Source: Caulobacter hibisci (GTDB lineage: Bacteria > Pseudomonadota > Alphaproteobacteria > Caulobacterales > Caulobacteraceae). Taken from it: DNA of 64,000 bases. Location: NCBI RefSeq assembly GCF_016135805.1, contig NZ_JADWOX010000011.1, positions 1 through 64,000 of the forward strand. Reading direction: 5' to 3'. This document shows positions 1 to 8,478 of this stretch, one piece after another. The notes under the pieces were generated by a model. It had not been told where the DNA came from. It worked only from the letters and a program-made list of their open reading frames with translations, and ran no database searches. How positions within the stretch are numbered: the first letter of the stretch is position 1; each line of letters starts with the position of its first letter. The translations under genes and the position numbers were made by a program.

Positions 1-110
1 TTTTCTGGTTCGTCTTCTGGCTCCTCTGTCGGGTTTTTTTTCTGTTCTCTCCCCGCCGTGGTGGGGGTCGTTGGGGCCCCGCGCGCTGGGGGGGGCCAGC
101 GCCGCGCTGG
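1..110. other. Leading non-coding stretch with T-tract and hairpin
   Basis: No gene is visible before the esterase. The first 60 bases are unusually pyrimidine-rich for this genome and contain a run of eight T at about 33-40, which could be the tail of a terminator whose stem lies outside the window. A strong hairpin (GGGGGCCAGC, loop 101-105, GCTGGCCCCC) occupies 91-115 and runs into a palindromic repeat. Confidence 0.3.
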
Positions 111-155
111 CCCCCTCCGGCCCTCCGGGCCACCTCCCCCAGAGGGGGAGGATCT
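111..155. repeat. Palindromic repeat family A, half copy
   Basis: The CCCCCTCCGGCC...GGGCCACC block followed by the TCCCCC AGA GGGGGA hairpin recurs at 12329-12426 and, inverted, at 27230-27340. This copy has only the left half of the element and lies about 40 bases upstream of the esterase start, so it is in the 5' leader of that gene. Confidence 0.75.
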
Positions 156-194
156 AAGAAGATGAGCCGCCGCAGGCGGCCGAGGGAGCACTCC

Positions 195-2114
195 ATGCGC
201 CGTGTCGCGCCGATCCTGCTGGCCGCCGTGATGGCCACGCCCGCCGCCGCCCAGGGGCCGCTGCTGAACGGCCTGTTCGCCGACCATGCGGTGGTGCAGC
301 GCGATCGGCCGCTGCCGGTGTTCGGCCGCGCTAGGCCCGGCGAGGCGGTGACCGTCACGCTCGGCGACAGGACCGCGACCGCCACGGCCGGCGCCGACGG
401 CGCCTGGCGCGCGGACCTGCCGGCGCTGGCGGCGGGCGGGCCCTATACGCTGGAGGCCAAGGCCGCCTCGGGCGCGGCGCAGACGGTCAAGGACGTGCTG
501 GTCGGCGACGTCTGGCTGTGTTCGGGCCAGTCGAACATGGAGCTGCCGGTCGAGCGCGGGAACAACAGCTGGTCGGAGATCCGCTCGGCCAACGACGACG
601 GCCTGCGCCTGGCCTATGTCGACCACGCCGACAGCCGCACGCCCCTGGCCGCCTTTTCCAAGCCCCCCGCCTGGAAGGCGGCCAAGCCCGACGCCGTCGG
701 CTCGTTCTCGGCCGCCTGCTACTACATGGCCCGCGAGCTGCGGAAGACCGACAGGACGCCGCTGGGCCTGGTCCACGCCTCGTGGGGCGGTTCAGCGATC
801 GAGGCCTGGCTGAGCCCGGCCGCCCTGCGCAAGGCCGGCGACTACGAGGACGGCCTGCAGACCCTGGAGCTGTCGCTGAAGGACCGCCCGGCCGCCGACC
901 GCCGCTGGGGCGAGACGATCAAGGCCTGGTGGAGCAAGGGTCATGGCGGAACGGCCGCCGGTCCTTGGGCGGGCTCGGGCGACTGGACGCCCGCGCCGCA
1001 GGGCCTGGGCGTCTGGGAAAGCTGGGGCGTGCCGGCCCTGGCCGCCTTCGACGGCGTGGTGTGGTTCGAGACCTCGGTGACGCTCACCGCCGCTCAGGCT
1101 AAAGGTGCTGCCAGCCTCGAGATCGGCATGGTCGACGAGGTCGACACCACCTTCGTCAACGGCGTCGGCATCGGCTCGACCTCCGGCGCGGGCACGGCGC
1201 GGACCTATCCGTTGGCGGCGGGGTCCTTGAAGGCCGGCGCCAACCGTATCGTCGTCTCGGCCTTCGACACCTACGCCAACGGCGGGATGTACGGCGACGC
1301 CGCCCGCGCGCTCTTCCTGGCCGACGGGACGCGGATCCCGCTGACCGCCTGGCGCTATCAGGTCGAGCCCAAGGCGACCGGCGAGCCGCCGCGCGCGCCG
1401 TGGGACACGCTGTCGGGCCTGTCGACCCTCTATAACGGCATGCTGGCGCCGATCGGCCCCTACGCCTTCAAGGGCTTCGCCTGGTATCAGGGCGAGAGCA
1501 ACGCCGGCCGGCCGCAGACCTACCAGGCTCTGCTGACCCAGCTGTTCGCCGAACGCCGCGCGGGCCAGGCCGCCGACATGCCGGCCCTGGTCGTGCAACT
1601 GGCCAACTACGGCAAGCCGCAGCTGGCGCCAGAAAACTCCGGCTGGGCGCAACTGCGCGAGGCCCAGCGCGTCGCCGTGGCCAAGGACGGCCACGCGGCC
1701 CTGGCCGTGATCACCGACATCGGCGACCCGTCCGACATCCACCCGACCAACAAGCAGGACGTCGGCAAGCGCCTGGCCCGGGGCGCGCGGCGCCTGGCCG
1801 GCCAGGCTGTGACAAGCGGCCCGTCGCCAGTTTCGGCCCGCCGCGTAGGCGAGACAGTCGAGGTCAGGTTCGAGCAGGTGGCCGAGCGGCTGGCGGCGCG
1901 CGGTTCCGACCACGCCATCGGCTTCGAGCTGTGCGATGCCGTCGCCTGCCGTTTCGCCGACGCCAAGGTCGAGGGCGACAAGGCGGTGGTCGCCGTGCCG
2001 GCCGGCCTGACGCCGACCCGCGTGCGGTTCGCCTGGGCCGACGCGCCCACCTTCAACGTCTTCGACCTGTCGGGCTTGCCGCTGGGGCCGTTCGAGATCG
2101 CGGTCGCGCCGTGA
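195..2114 (+). CDS. Secreted SASA-type acetylesterase (sialate O-acetylesterase family)
   Basis: Likely removes acetyl groups from xylan side decorations or other acetylated sugars in the periplasm. The ATG at 195 is preferred to the in-frame ATG at 162 because it follows a GAGGGAG ribosome site and opens directly into a signal peptide ending APAAAQ-like (TPAAAQ). SGNH/SASA landmarks are the GQSNM block (Ser113), a WYQGESN block near the middle, and a terminal DIH motif (Asp514, His516) completing the triad. At 639 residues it has the two-part form with an inserted beta domain common in Bacteroidetes and Caulobacter. It overlaps the next gene by four bases (GTGA), and that neighbour is a GH115 xylan alpha-glucuronidase, so acetylxylan is a more plausible substrate than sialic acid. 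Substrate is inference from context. Confidence 0.85.
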   Translation: MRRVAPILLAAVMATPAAAQGPLLNGLFADHAVVQRDRPLPVFGRARPGEAVTVTLGDRTATATAGADGAWRADLPALAAGGPYTLEAKAASGAAQTVKDVLVGDVWLCSGQSNMELPVERGNNSWSEIRSANDDGLRLAYVDHADSRTPLAAFSKPPAWKAAKPDAVGSFSAACYYMARELRKTDRTPLGLVHASWGGSAIEAWLSPAALRKAGDYEDGLQTLELSLKDRPAADRRWGETIKAWWSKGHGGTAAGPWAGSGDWTPAPQGLGVWESWGVPALAAFDGVVWFETSVTLTAAQAKGAASLEIGMVDEVDTTFVNGVGIGSTSGAGTARTYPLAAGSLKAGANRIVVSAFDTYANGGMYGDAARALFLADGTRIPLTAWRYQVEPKATGEPPRAPWDTLSGLSTLYNGMLAPIGPYAFKGFAWYQGESNAGRPQTYQALLTQLFAERRAGQAADMPALVVQLANYGKPQLAPENSGWAQLREAQRVAVAKDGHAALAVITDIGDPSDIHPTNKQDVGKRLARGARRLAGQAVTSGPSPVSARRVGETVEVRFEQVAERLAARGSDHAIGFELCDAVACRFADAKVEGDKAVVAVPAGLTPTRVRFAWADAPTFNVFDLSGLPLGPFEIAVAP

Positions 2115-4954
2115 GCCTGACCGGTCTTCGCGGCGCGGTTTCCGCCCTGGCCCTGGCCGCCGCCGTGGCGGCCGCGGCGGCCCTGGCCGCGCCGACCGCC
2201 GCGCGCTCGGCCGAGCCGGCGGCGGTTTCGGAAAAACCCGCGGCTGGCGGCTTTCCGCTGATCGCGGCCGGCCGACCGGCGCAAGTCGAGGCCGACGTCA
2301 CCGACTGGCCCGGCGTGCTGCGCGCCGTGCAAGGCCTGCGCGGCGACCTCTCCAAGCTTTCCGGCGGCGGCCAGCCGGCCAAGGACGCGCCGCTGGTCAT
2401 CGTCGGGACCCTGGGCAGGAGCGCGCAGATCGACGCCCTGGTCGCGGCCGGCAAGCTGGACGTCTCGGGCCTGAAGGGCCGCTGGGAAGGCTTCGTCCAG
2501 CAGGTGGTGGAGAGCCCGCGTCCGGGCGTCGCGCGCGCCCTGGTCATCGCCGGGGCCGACAAGCGCGGGACGATCTTCGGGGCCTACGACCTGTCCGAAC
2601 GGGCCGGCGTCTCGCCCTGGACCTGGTGGGCCGACGTGCCCGTGCCGGTGCGCCGCGACCTCTCCGTCGCGCCCGGCGCCAACCTGCAGGCCCCGAAGAT
2701 CAAGTACCGGGGCATCTTCCTGAACGACGAGAACCCGGCCCTCTACGGCTGGGCCAACGACACCTTCGGCGGCTTCAATCACGGCTTCTACGAGCGGGTC
2801 TACGAGCTGATCCTGCGGCTGAAGGGCGACTATCTGTGGCCGGCCATGTGGGGCAAGGCGCTGTATGACGACGACCCGCTGAACGCCGTGCTGGCCGACG
2901 AGATGGGCGTGGTGATCGGAACCTCACACCACGAGCCGATGATGCGGGCCCATGTGGAGTGGGAGCGCTACGGCCAGGGGCCGTGGGACTACGCCAAGAA
3001 CCCCGACGCCCTGCGCCGCTTCTGGCGCGAGGGGATCGCGCGGATGGGTTCGAACGAGAGCCTGGTCACGGTCGGCATGCGCGGCGACGGCGACGAGCCG
3101 ATGACGCAGGGCACGGCCACCAAGCTGCTGGAGACCATCGTCGCCGACCAGCGCAAGATCATCGGCGAGGTCACGGGCAAGGACCCGTCGGCGACGCCCC
3201 AGGTCTGGGCCCTCTACAAGGAGGTGCAGGACTATTACGACGCCGGGATGCGGGTTCCGGACGACGTGACCCTGCTGTTCGCCGACGACAACTGGGGCAA
3301 CATCCGGCGTCTGCCGAAAGCGGGTGAGGCGCGGCCGGGCGGCTACGGCGTCTATTATCATTTCGACTATGTGGGCGGGCCGCGGAACTACAAGTGGCTC
3401 AACACCAACCAGGTCGAGCGCACCTGGGAGCAGATGAAGCGCGCCGACGAGGCGGGCGCCGACCGGCTGTGGATCGTCAATGTCGGCGACCTCAAGCCGA
3501 TGGAGCTGCCGACCGAGTTCTTCCTCGACATGGCCTGGGACCCCGCCGCCATGCCGGTCGAGAAGCTCTCGACCTATACCCGCGACTGGGCGGGCCAGCA
3601 GTTCGGGGCCGAGCACGCGGTCGAGATCGCGGCGCTGCTGGACGGCTACACGCGGCTGAACGCGCGCCGGAAGCCGGAGCTGATCGACGGGGCGACCTTC
3701 AGCCTGGTGAACTTCCGCGAGGCCGAGAAGGTGGAAGCCGAGTGGTCCGACCTGGAGCGCAGGGCCGACGTCCTGCGCAAGAGCCTACCGAAAGCCCAGG
3801 ACGACGCCTTCTTCCAGTTGGTCTGGTTCCCGATCATGGCCGGCGCCAACCACAACCGGCTCTACATCGCCGTCGGGCGCAACCGGCTCTACGCCGAGCA
3901 GGGGCGGGCGGCGGCGGGCGTCGAGGCCGAGAAGGCGAAGGCGGCCTTCGCCCGCGACGCCGAACTGACCCGCCAGTTCCACGAGGACCTGGCCGGCGGC
4001 AAGTGGCGGCACATGATGAGCCAGACCCACATCGGCTACACCGGCTGGCAGCAGCCGGAGACGAACGTGCTGCCGGACCTCGCGCCGGCTCCGGCGGGCG
4101 AAGGCTTCGGCGTCGCCGTGGAAGGGCGTCAGGCGCCGGTTGGCGAGGGCGGGGCCGACCTGCCGGTGCTGCACCGCTGGGGTACGCACAGCCGCTGGAT
4201 CGACGTCTTTGGGCGCGGCGCGACGCCGTCAGAGTTCACGGTGAAGGCCGACGCGCCCTGGCTGGCGATTGCGCGACCGTCGGGCGCCGGCGACGCGCGG
4301 CTGGAGGTCTCGGTCGACTGGACGCGGGCGCCGAAGGGCGAGAGCCGGGTTCCGATCAGCATTTCCGGCGGCGGTCGCGGGGTGGTGGTCACCGCCGTGG
4401 TGGTCAATCCCGCCCGCAAGCCGGCCAAGGGCGCCTTCGTCGAGGCCGGCGGGCCGCTGGCCATCGAGGCCGAGCACCATGCCAAGGCCACCGGCGCGGA
4501 CGGCGTCGTCTGGAAGACCATCCCCAATCTCGGCCGCACCCTGTCGGGCGTGACCAGCTACCCCACCACGGCGCCGGCGAGCGTTCCGGGCCAGGGTCCG
4601 GTGCTGGACTATCTCGTCGACTTCGAAAAGGCGGGGCCGATGGACCTGTCGGTGTTCGTCTCGCCGGGGCTGGACGTCACGGGCGGCGGCGGGCCGCGCT
4701 TCGCGGTCTCGATCGACGATGGCGCGCCGGTGGTGGTCAACACCATTCCCGACCCGTCGGAGAAGGCCTGGGATAGGGCGGTGGCGGATAATATCCGTAT
4801 ACTGATGATGTCGCTGAGCGTGCCGTCTGCGGGCGCGCATCGGGTGCGGCTGTGGCGGGTGGACCCGGGCGTCGTGTTCCAGCGGCTGGTGATTTCGCGG
4901 GGCGCGGTGGCGGGGAGCTATCTGGGGCCGGTGGAGGGGACTAAAGCGCCCTGA
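2111..4954 (+). CDS. GH115 family xylan alpha-1,2-(4-O-methyl)glucuronidase
   Basis: Predicted to release (4-O-methyl)-D-glucuronic acid from internal or terminal xylose residues of glucuronoxylan. The start is taken as GTG 2111, overlapping the esterase stop as GTGA, because it gives a clean Sec signal peptide (Ala-rich core ending TAARSAEP). The 947 residues match GH115 size. Recognisable blocks include KYRGIFLNDENPAL, the LKGDYLWPAMWGKALYDD segment, GTSHHEPMMRAHVEW, and MGSNESLVTVGMRGDGDEPM in the catalytic barrel, followed by a helical domain and a C-terminal beta-sandwich from about residue 750. Coupled translation with the upstream esterase and the presence of a GH67 alpha-glucuronidase 13 kb away indicate a glucuronoxylan degradation capability. 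Confidence 0.9.
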   Translation: MSLTGLRGAVSALALAAAVAAAAALAAPTAARSAEPAAVSEKPAAGGFPLIAAGRPAQVEADVTDWPGVLRAVQGLRGDLSKLSGGGQPAKDAPLVIVGTLGRSAQIDALVAAGKLDVSGLKGRWEGFVQQVVESPRPGVARALVIAGADKRGTIFGAYDLSERAGVSPWTWWADVPVPVRRDLSVAPGANLQAPKIKYRGIFLNDENPALYGWANDTFGGFNHGFYERVYELILRLKGDYLWPAMWGKALYDDDPLNAVLADEMGVVIGTSHHEPMMRAHVEWERYGQGPWDYAKNPDALRRFWREGIARMGSNESLVTVGMRGDGDEPMTQGTATKLLETIVADQRKIIGEVTGKDPSATPQVWALYKEVQDYYDAGMRVPDDVTLLFADDNWGNIRRLPKAGEARPGGYGVYYHFDYVGGPRNYKWLNTNQVERTWEQMKRADEAGADRLWIVNVGDLKPMELPTEFFLDMAWDPAAMPVEKLSTYTRDWAGQQFGAEHAVEIAALLDGYTRLNARRKPELIDGATFSLVNFREAEKVEAEWSDLERRADVLRKSLPKAQDDAFFQLVWFPIMAGANHNRLYIAVGRNRLYAEQGRAAAGVEAEKAKAAFARDAELTRQFHEDLAGGKWRHMMSQTHIGYTGWQQPETNVLPDLAPAPAGEGFGVAVEGRQAPVGEGGADLPVLHRWGTHSRWIDVFGRGATPSEFTVKADAPWLAIARPSGAGDARLEVSVDWTRAPKGESRVPISISGGGRGVVVTAVVVNPARKPAKGAFVEAGGPLAIEAEHHAKATGADGVVWKTIPNLGRTLSGVTSYPTTAPASVPGQGPVLDYLVDFEKAGPMDLSVFVSPGLDVTGGGGPRFAVSIDDGAPVVVNTIPDPSEKAWDRAVADNIRILMMSLSVPSAGAHRVRLWRVDPGVVFQRLVISRGAVAGSYLGPVEGTKAP

Positions 4955-4983
4955 TCCTTCCACGAAGCGCTCTATTCCAAGAC

Positions 4984-5071
4984 GTCATCGCCCGCTTCAT
5001 GCGGGCGACCCAAGCTGACTTTGAAAATCCTGACAGGCCGCTTGGGTCGCCCGGACAAGCCGGGCGATGAC
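4984..5071. repeat. Nested palindromic element (family E) between convergent genes
   Basis: Outer arms GTCATCGCCCG (4984-4994) and CGGGCGATGAC (5061-5071) enclose inner arms CGGGCGACCCAAGC (5002-5015) and GCTTGGGTCGCCCG (5040-5053), so the whole 88 bases can fold into a long branched hairpin. It lies between the convergent GH115 and TonB-like genes and probably ends transcription from both sides. The CCAAGCTGACTTT stretch (5010-5022) reappears as its complement in the element at 15346-15445. Confidence 0.75.
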
Positions 5072-5111
5072 TTCCTAAAAGGATAGCGGGAGACTCGTCT
5101 GTCCGCCGCCC

Positions 5112-5876
5112 CTAATTCGCCAGCGAAAACTCCACCGGCGCATCCATCTCGATCCTTTCCCCCTTCACCGTGTGCGGCGGCGCCGGGAACGGATCGGACC
5201 GCGCGACCATGGCGCGGACCTCGGCGTCGAGCAGGGCGTGGCCGGTGGGGCCGGTCAGGCGGCAGTCCAGCACGTGGCCGGCGCGGTCGATGACGAAGGT
5301 CACCTGGGCCACGCCCTGCTGTTTCCGCATCCGGGCGGCCTTGGGATAGGTCTTGTGGGCCTCCAGCCAGGCGCGGACGCGAGCGGCGTAGCTGTTGCTG
5401 GAGCCGGCGTGGGCCTGGACGCTGTCGGCGTCGCGCTGGCCGGCGGGCGGCTTGGCGGCAGAGGCCTCCATGGCGCGGGCGGCGGCCGGCACGGCGGCTT
5501 GGGCCGCGGCGGGTGGCGTCGGGCGGGACGGGGCTTCCGAAGGTGGCGCAGGGGAGGGCGGCGCGGGCTTCGGCGCGGCCTGGGTCAGCCAGCCGTCGGG
5601 ACGCGGCGGCAGGGGCTTGGGCGTCGGCTTTTCGGGCTGGGCCGGCTCGGGCGGCGTCGGCTCGGTCTCCGGCGTCGGGGCCGGATCGGCGTCCGGCGAG
5701 GCGGCGTTGTCGGTCCGGTCGAGGGCCGGGTCGCCCAGCGAGATCAGCATGGCCGTCTCGTCCATGACGGCGAGGACGGGCTTCTGGTCCCACTGGATCA
5801 CGGCAAGGCCAAGGGCGCCGTTGATGATCAACGACGCCCCCGTCGCCCAGGCTCGAACGTGCCAGGGCGTTCTCAT
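5112..5876 (-). CDS. TonB-like energy transducer
   Basis: Transmits proton-motive force from ExbB/ExbD in the inner membrane to outer-membrane receptors. The 254-residue protein has the expected order: one N-terminal membrane segment (about residues 10-30), a Pro-rich periplasmic spacer with repeated PTP/PPAP stretches, and a C-terminal TonB_C domain (from about 165) with the YPKAARMRKQQG strand and a VTFVIDRAGHV block. ATG 5876 lies two bases after the stop of the upstream receptor, so the two form an operon and this is most likely a dedicated TonB for that receptor. ExbB/ExbD are not in the window. Confidence 0.85.
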   Translation of the reverse strand: MRTPWHVRAWATGASLIINGALGLAVIQWDQKPVLAVMDETAMLISLGDPALDRTDNAASPDADPAPTPETEPTPPEPAQPEKPTPKPLPPRPDGWLTQAAPKPAPPSPAPPSEAPSRPTPPAAAQAAVPAAARAMEASAAKPPAGQRDADSVQAHAGSSNSYAARVRAWLEAHKTYPKAARMRKQQGVAQVTFVIDRAGHVLDCRLTGPTGHALLDAEVRAMVARSDPFPAPPHTVKGERIEMDAPVEFSLAN

Positions 5877-5878
5877 GA

Positions 5879-7945
5879 TTAGAACGTCTTGCCGAGGGTC
5901 AGCTTGAAGGTGCGGCCTTCGGCGTCCAGCGACAGCAGGTGCCGCTGGAAGGTCTTGTCGAACAGGTTGTCTACGCCGGCCTGGACCTCGAGCCCTTGCA
6001 GCAGGCCGTCCTGCGGCTTCCAGGTCAGGAACAGGTTGTGGACCGCGTAGCCCGGCGTCGCCAGCGTGCTGGACGTCACATGGGTCTGGTCGTCGGCGAA
6101 CTCGCCGCGCCAGCCGGCCGTCAGGTTCTGGGCCGGGAAGATGTAGCCCAGGGTCAGGTTCAGGGTGTCGGCTGGGATGGTGTTGAGATAGGCGCCGGTC
6201 TGGCGGTTCTCGCCGTCGATCACCGACACCGAACCACGGGCGAAGAAGCGCTTGGCGCCGTATTCGGCCTCGACCTCGACGCCCGAATAGCGCGCCTCGC
6301 CGACATTGACGAAGTAGCTCGAGGTCGAGGTGCCGCGCGTGATCAGGTTCTTCACGTCGTTGCGGAAGGCGGTGGTCTTGAAGCGGAACTGGTCGCCTTG
6401 GCCAAACAGGTTGCGGAACTGCAGGGTGCCGCCGACCTCGATGTTGTCGGACTCTTCGGGCTTGAGGTTCAGGCTGTAGTTGGTCGAGGCCGTCGCGGTG
6501 CGGCTGTAGATCTCGTCCAGCACCGGCATGCGCACGGTGTGGGCGACCGAGCCGAACACCGAGGCCCATTCGGTCAGGCTGTAGAGGGCGGCGATCTTCG
6601 GCGAGACGCCGTTGTCCTTGACCACGGTGGTGGTGGTGACGCCTTCGCCCGGCTGCAGCTTGGTCCAGTCGACGCGGACGCCGGGGATCAGGGTCAGCTT
6701 GCCGAGGATGACCTCGCCCTGGGCGAACAGGCCGTACTTCTCCATGTCGCCTTCGGGGTGGGTGGCGGCGCCGTGGTTTGTGCCGGTGGCCGTGCGGCGC
6801 GGGTTGCGGCGCTCCTGCTTGTAGGCCTGGGCGCCGATCGTCAGGAAGGCCACGTTGTCGCCGCCGAGGCTGAACTCCGAGATGTTCTGGGCGCGGCCCT
6901 GCAGGGTCTTGTACGAGAACTCGGACTCCAGAACGCCCGACAGGAAGGTGGTGTCGGTCTGGTTGACCTTGGTGTTGGCGTAGGAGACCTGCGCCGAGAC
7001 GTCGAGCAGGTCATTGCCGGCGAAGTCGTTGTTGTAGCCGATGACGGCGGTGTCGTCGGTGGTCTTGCGGCGCACCGGCGTCGTGGCCAGGGCTTCGGAC
7101 TGGTCGTAGATCTGGGTGCTGTCGTTCTTCCAGTTCTGGTACGAGGCCCAGACGTTGTGGCCCTTCTCGCCGCCGATGAAGTAGCGGCCCTTCAGCAGGT
7201 AGCTGTCGGAAGTGGCTTCCGAGGCCGGCACGACCACGCCGTCGCCGTTCTCGTAATTGTCGCTGCGGCGCACGGTGTACATGCCCAGCAGTTCGGAATT
7301 GGCGGTCGGCTTCACGGCCAGGATGCCCGAGGCCAGGCGGGCGTCGGCGTTGCTTTCCAGGCCGCCGCGCAGGCGCACGGCGAAGCGGTCGTCGCCCTTC
7401 AGGAAGTCGCCGGCGTCCTTGCTGGTGAAGTTGACCACGCCGGCCAGGGCGCCCGCGCCGTACAGGGTCGAGGAGGCCGGGCCGCGCAGCACTTCGACGC
7501 GCTTGTAGAGCTCGGGATCGCTGAAGAACGAGCCCATCCGGTACTGCTCGTAGAACTTGGTGACGCCGTCGATCTGCATCAGGATGCGGCTGTCGCTGTC
7601 GGCCAGGCCCGTGCCCATGCCGCGGATGTTGAAGCCTTGGCCCAGGGCGCCGACGCCGCCCATGGTGTTGACGCCGGGGATGCCGGCCAGCAGGTCGCCG
7701 ATGGTCGAGGCCTGGGTGTTGTCGATGGCTTCCTGGTCGAGGGTGGTCACGGCCTGGGGCGTGTCGATCGCCACCTTCTCCTGACCGGCCGAGACGACGA
7801 CCTTGCCCAGCGACAGCTTGCTGGCGGTCACCACTTCGTCGGACGCGTCAGCGGCGGCCGGGGCCTGGGCGTGGGCGAGGCTCACGAGGGCGAGGTTGGC
7901 GACGCCGGCCAGCAGCAGGCCGCGCGTACGGTTGGAAAGGCGCAT
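5879..7945 (-). CDS. TonB-dependent outer-membrane receptor, heme/hemoglobin type
   Basis: A 688-residue receptor with a signal peptide ending SLAHAQ, an N-terminal plug (to about 180) containing IRGMGTG and the VEVLRGPASSTLYG block, and a 22-strand type barrel ending in aromatic residue F. The barrel contains VRMPVLDEIY followed by NLKPEES, which correspond in position to the FRAP and NPDL boxes of heme and hemoglobin receptors, although both are degenerate. A Fur-like palindrome lies 20 bases upstream and a TonB-like gene follows, which fits iron-controlled heme or siderophore uptake. Heme as substrate is inference; the receptor class is secure. Confidence 0.85.
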   Translation of the reverse strand: MRLSNRTRGLLLAGVANLALVSLAHAQAPAAADASDEVVTASKLSLGKVVVSAGQEKVAIDTPQAVTTLDQEAIDNTQASTIGDLLAGIPGVNTMGGVGALGQGFNIRGMGTGLADSDSRILMQIDGVTKFYEQYRMGSFFSDPELYKRVEVLRGPASSTLYGAGALAGVVNFTSKDAGDFLKGDDRFAVRLRGGLESNADARLASGILAVKPTANSELLGMYTVRRSDNYENGDGVVVPASEATSDSYLLKGRYFIGGEKGHNVWASYQNWKNDSTQIYDQSEALATTPVRRKTTDDTAVIGYNNDFAGNDLLDVSAQVSYANTKVNQTDTTFLSGVLESEFSYKTLQGRAQNISEFSLGGDNVAFLTIGAQAYKQERRNPRRTATGTNHGAATHPEGDMEKYGLFAQGEVILGKLTLIPGVRVDWTKLQPGEGVTTTTVVKDNGVSPKIAALYSLTEWASVFGSVAHTVRMPVLDEIYSRTATASTNYSLNLKPEESDNIEVGGTLQFRNLFGQGDQFRFKTTAFRNDVKNLITRGTSTSSYFVNVGEARYSGVEVEAEYGAKRFFARGSVSVIDGENRQTGAYLNTIPADTLNLTLGYIFPAQNLTAGWRGEFADDQTHVTSSTLATPGYAVHNLFLTWKPQDGLLQGLEVQAGVDNLFDKTFQRHLLSLDAEGRTFKLTLGKTF

Positions 7946-8283
7946 CGAATATCCCCGTTAATAAGCGAATAAGAATCATTCGCACACTATGGGCAGGCGA
8001 CTCCCGACAGAGCGCCTCGCCGAACGGCGACGCTTCTGGCCGCCTTTTCGCCTAAATGCAAGTGACTCTCAATAACGAGTGATTGCGGCGATGAAAATGT
8101 GGGGGGAGGGTGTGTGCGACGGGAACGTCGCCGCCGGCTTCGGGCGCTGCTGGGAATATCCGAGTGGGCGGGCAGTTCGTTACCGATCCACGCCGCTCCG
8201 CAGATGTTCAAGCTCTATCGTCCGTTGGGCCGATAGTGGCGCTTTGTCGCCTTTCAGGCCGAGACGGAGGCTTTCGCCCAGCC
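7946..8283. other. Promoter region of the iron receptor, no gene
   Basis: 338 bases between the receptor start and the stop of the small membrane protein. It holds the Fur-like palindrome at 7965-7983 and a second imperfect AT-rich dyad at about 8057-8085. Open frames crossing it lack ribosome sites and coding character. Confidence 0.5.
7965..7983 (-). promoter_or_regulatory. Fur-box-like inverted repeat
   Basis: GCGAAT aagaatc ATTCGC, a 19-base palindrome with six-base arms, read on the minus strand as GCGAATGATTCTTATTCGC, resembling the 19-bp Fur box (GATAATGATAATCATTATC). It begins 20 bases upstream of the receptor ATG. A second, weaker dyad (TGCAAgTGA ... TgATTGC) lies at about 8057-8085. 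Confidence 0.6.
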
Positions 8284-8436
8284 CTACGGCTCGCCCTTAC
8301 CCCCACTGAACTTGAAGATCCCCACGCCCAGCGCGATCCCCAGCAGGATGCCGATCGCCATGTTGTGGATGATGGCGCCGAAGATCACGCCGACGATCAG
8401 CCCCAGGGGCAGGCCCAGCACACCGGTCTTGTTCAT
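8284..8436 (-). CDS. Small Gly-rich membrane protein (50 aa)
   Basis: A 50-residue frame starting at ATG 8436. Starting MNKTGVLGLP, it consists of a short charged N-terminus, two closely spaced hydrophobic Gly/Ile/Leu segments (about 7-22 and 26-42) with regular GxxxG-type spacing, and a charged tail ending GGKGEP. The codon third positions are as GC-rich as its neighbours, which supports coding. It sits 42 bases downstream of the DUF885 gene start-side partner (reads in the same direction after it ends at 8479) and may be co-transcribed. Function unknown; it resembles glycine-zipper membrane peptides found widely in alphaproteobacteria. Confidence 0.7.
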   Translation of the reverse strand: MNKTGVLGLPLGLIVGVIFGAIIHNMAIGILLGIALGVGIFKFSGGKGEP

Positions 8437-8478
8437 CGCGTATCCTTCGAAGGTCGTTCAGGTCTGCACGCCGGACGC

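Noticed and set aside
5939..7972. 677-codon plus-strand frame opposite the iron receptor
   Set aside because: Antisense shadow of a secure TonB-dependent receptor; no domains.
8057..8085. Second Fur-like dyad upstream of the iron receptor
   Set aside because: Symmetry is weak, so it is only mentioned, not listed as a site.
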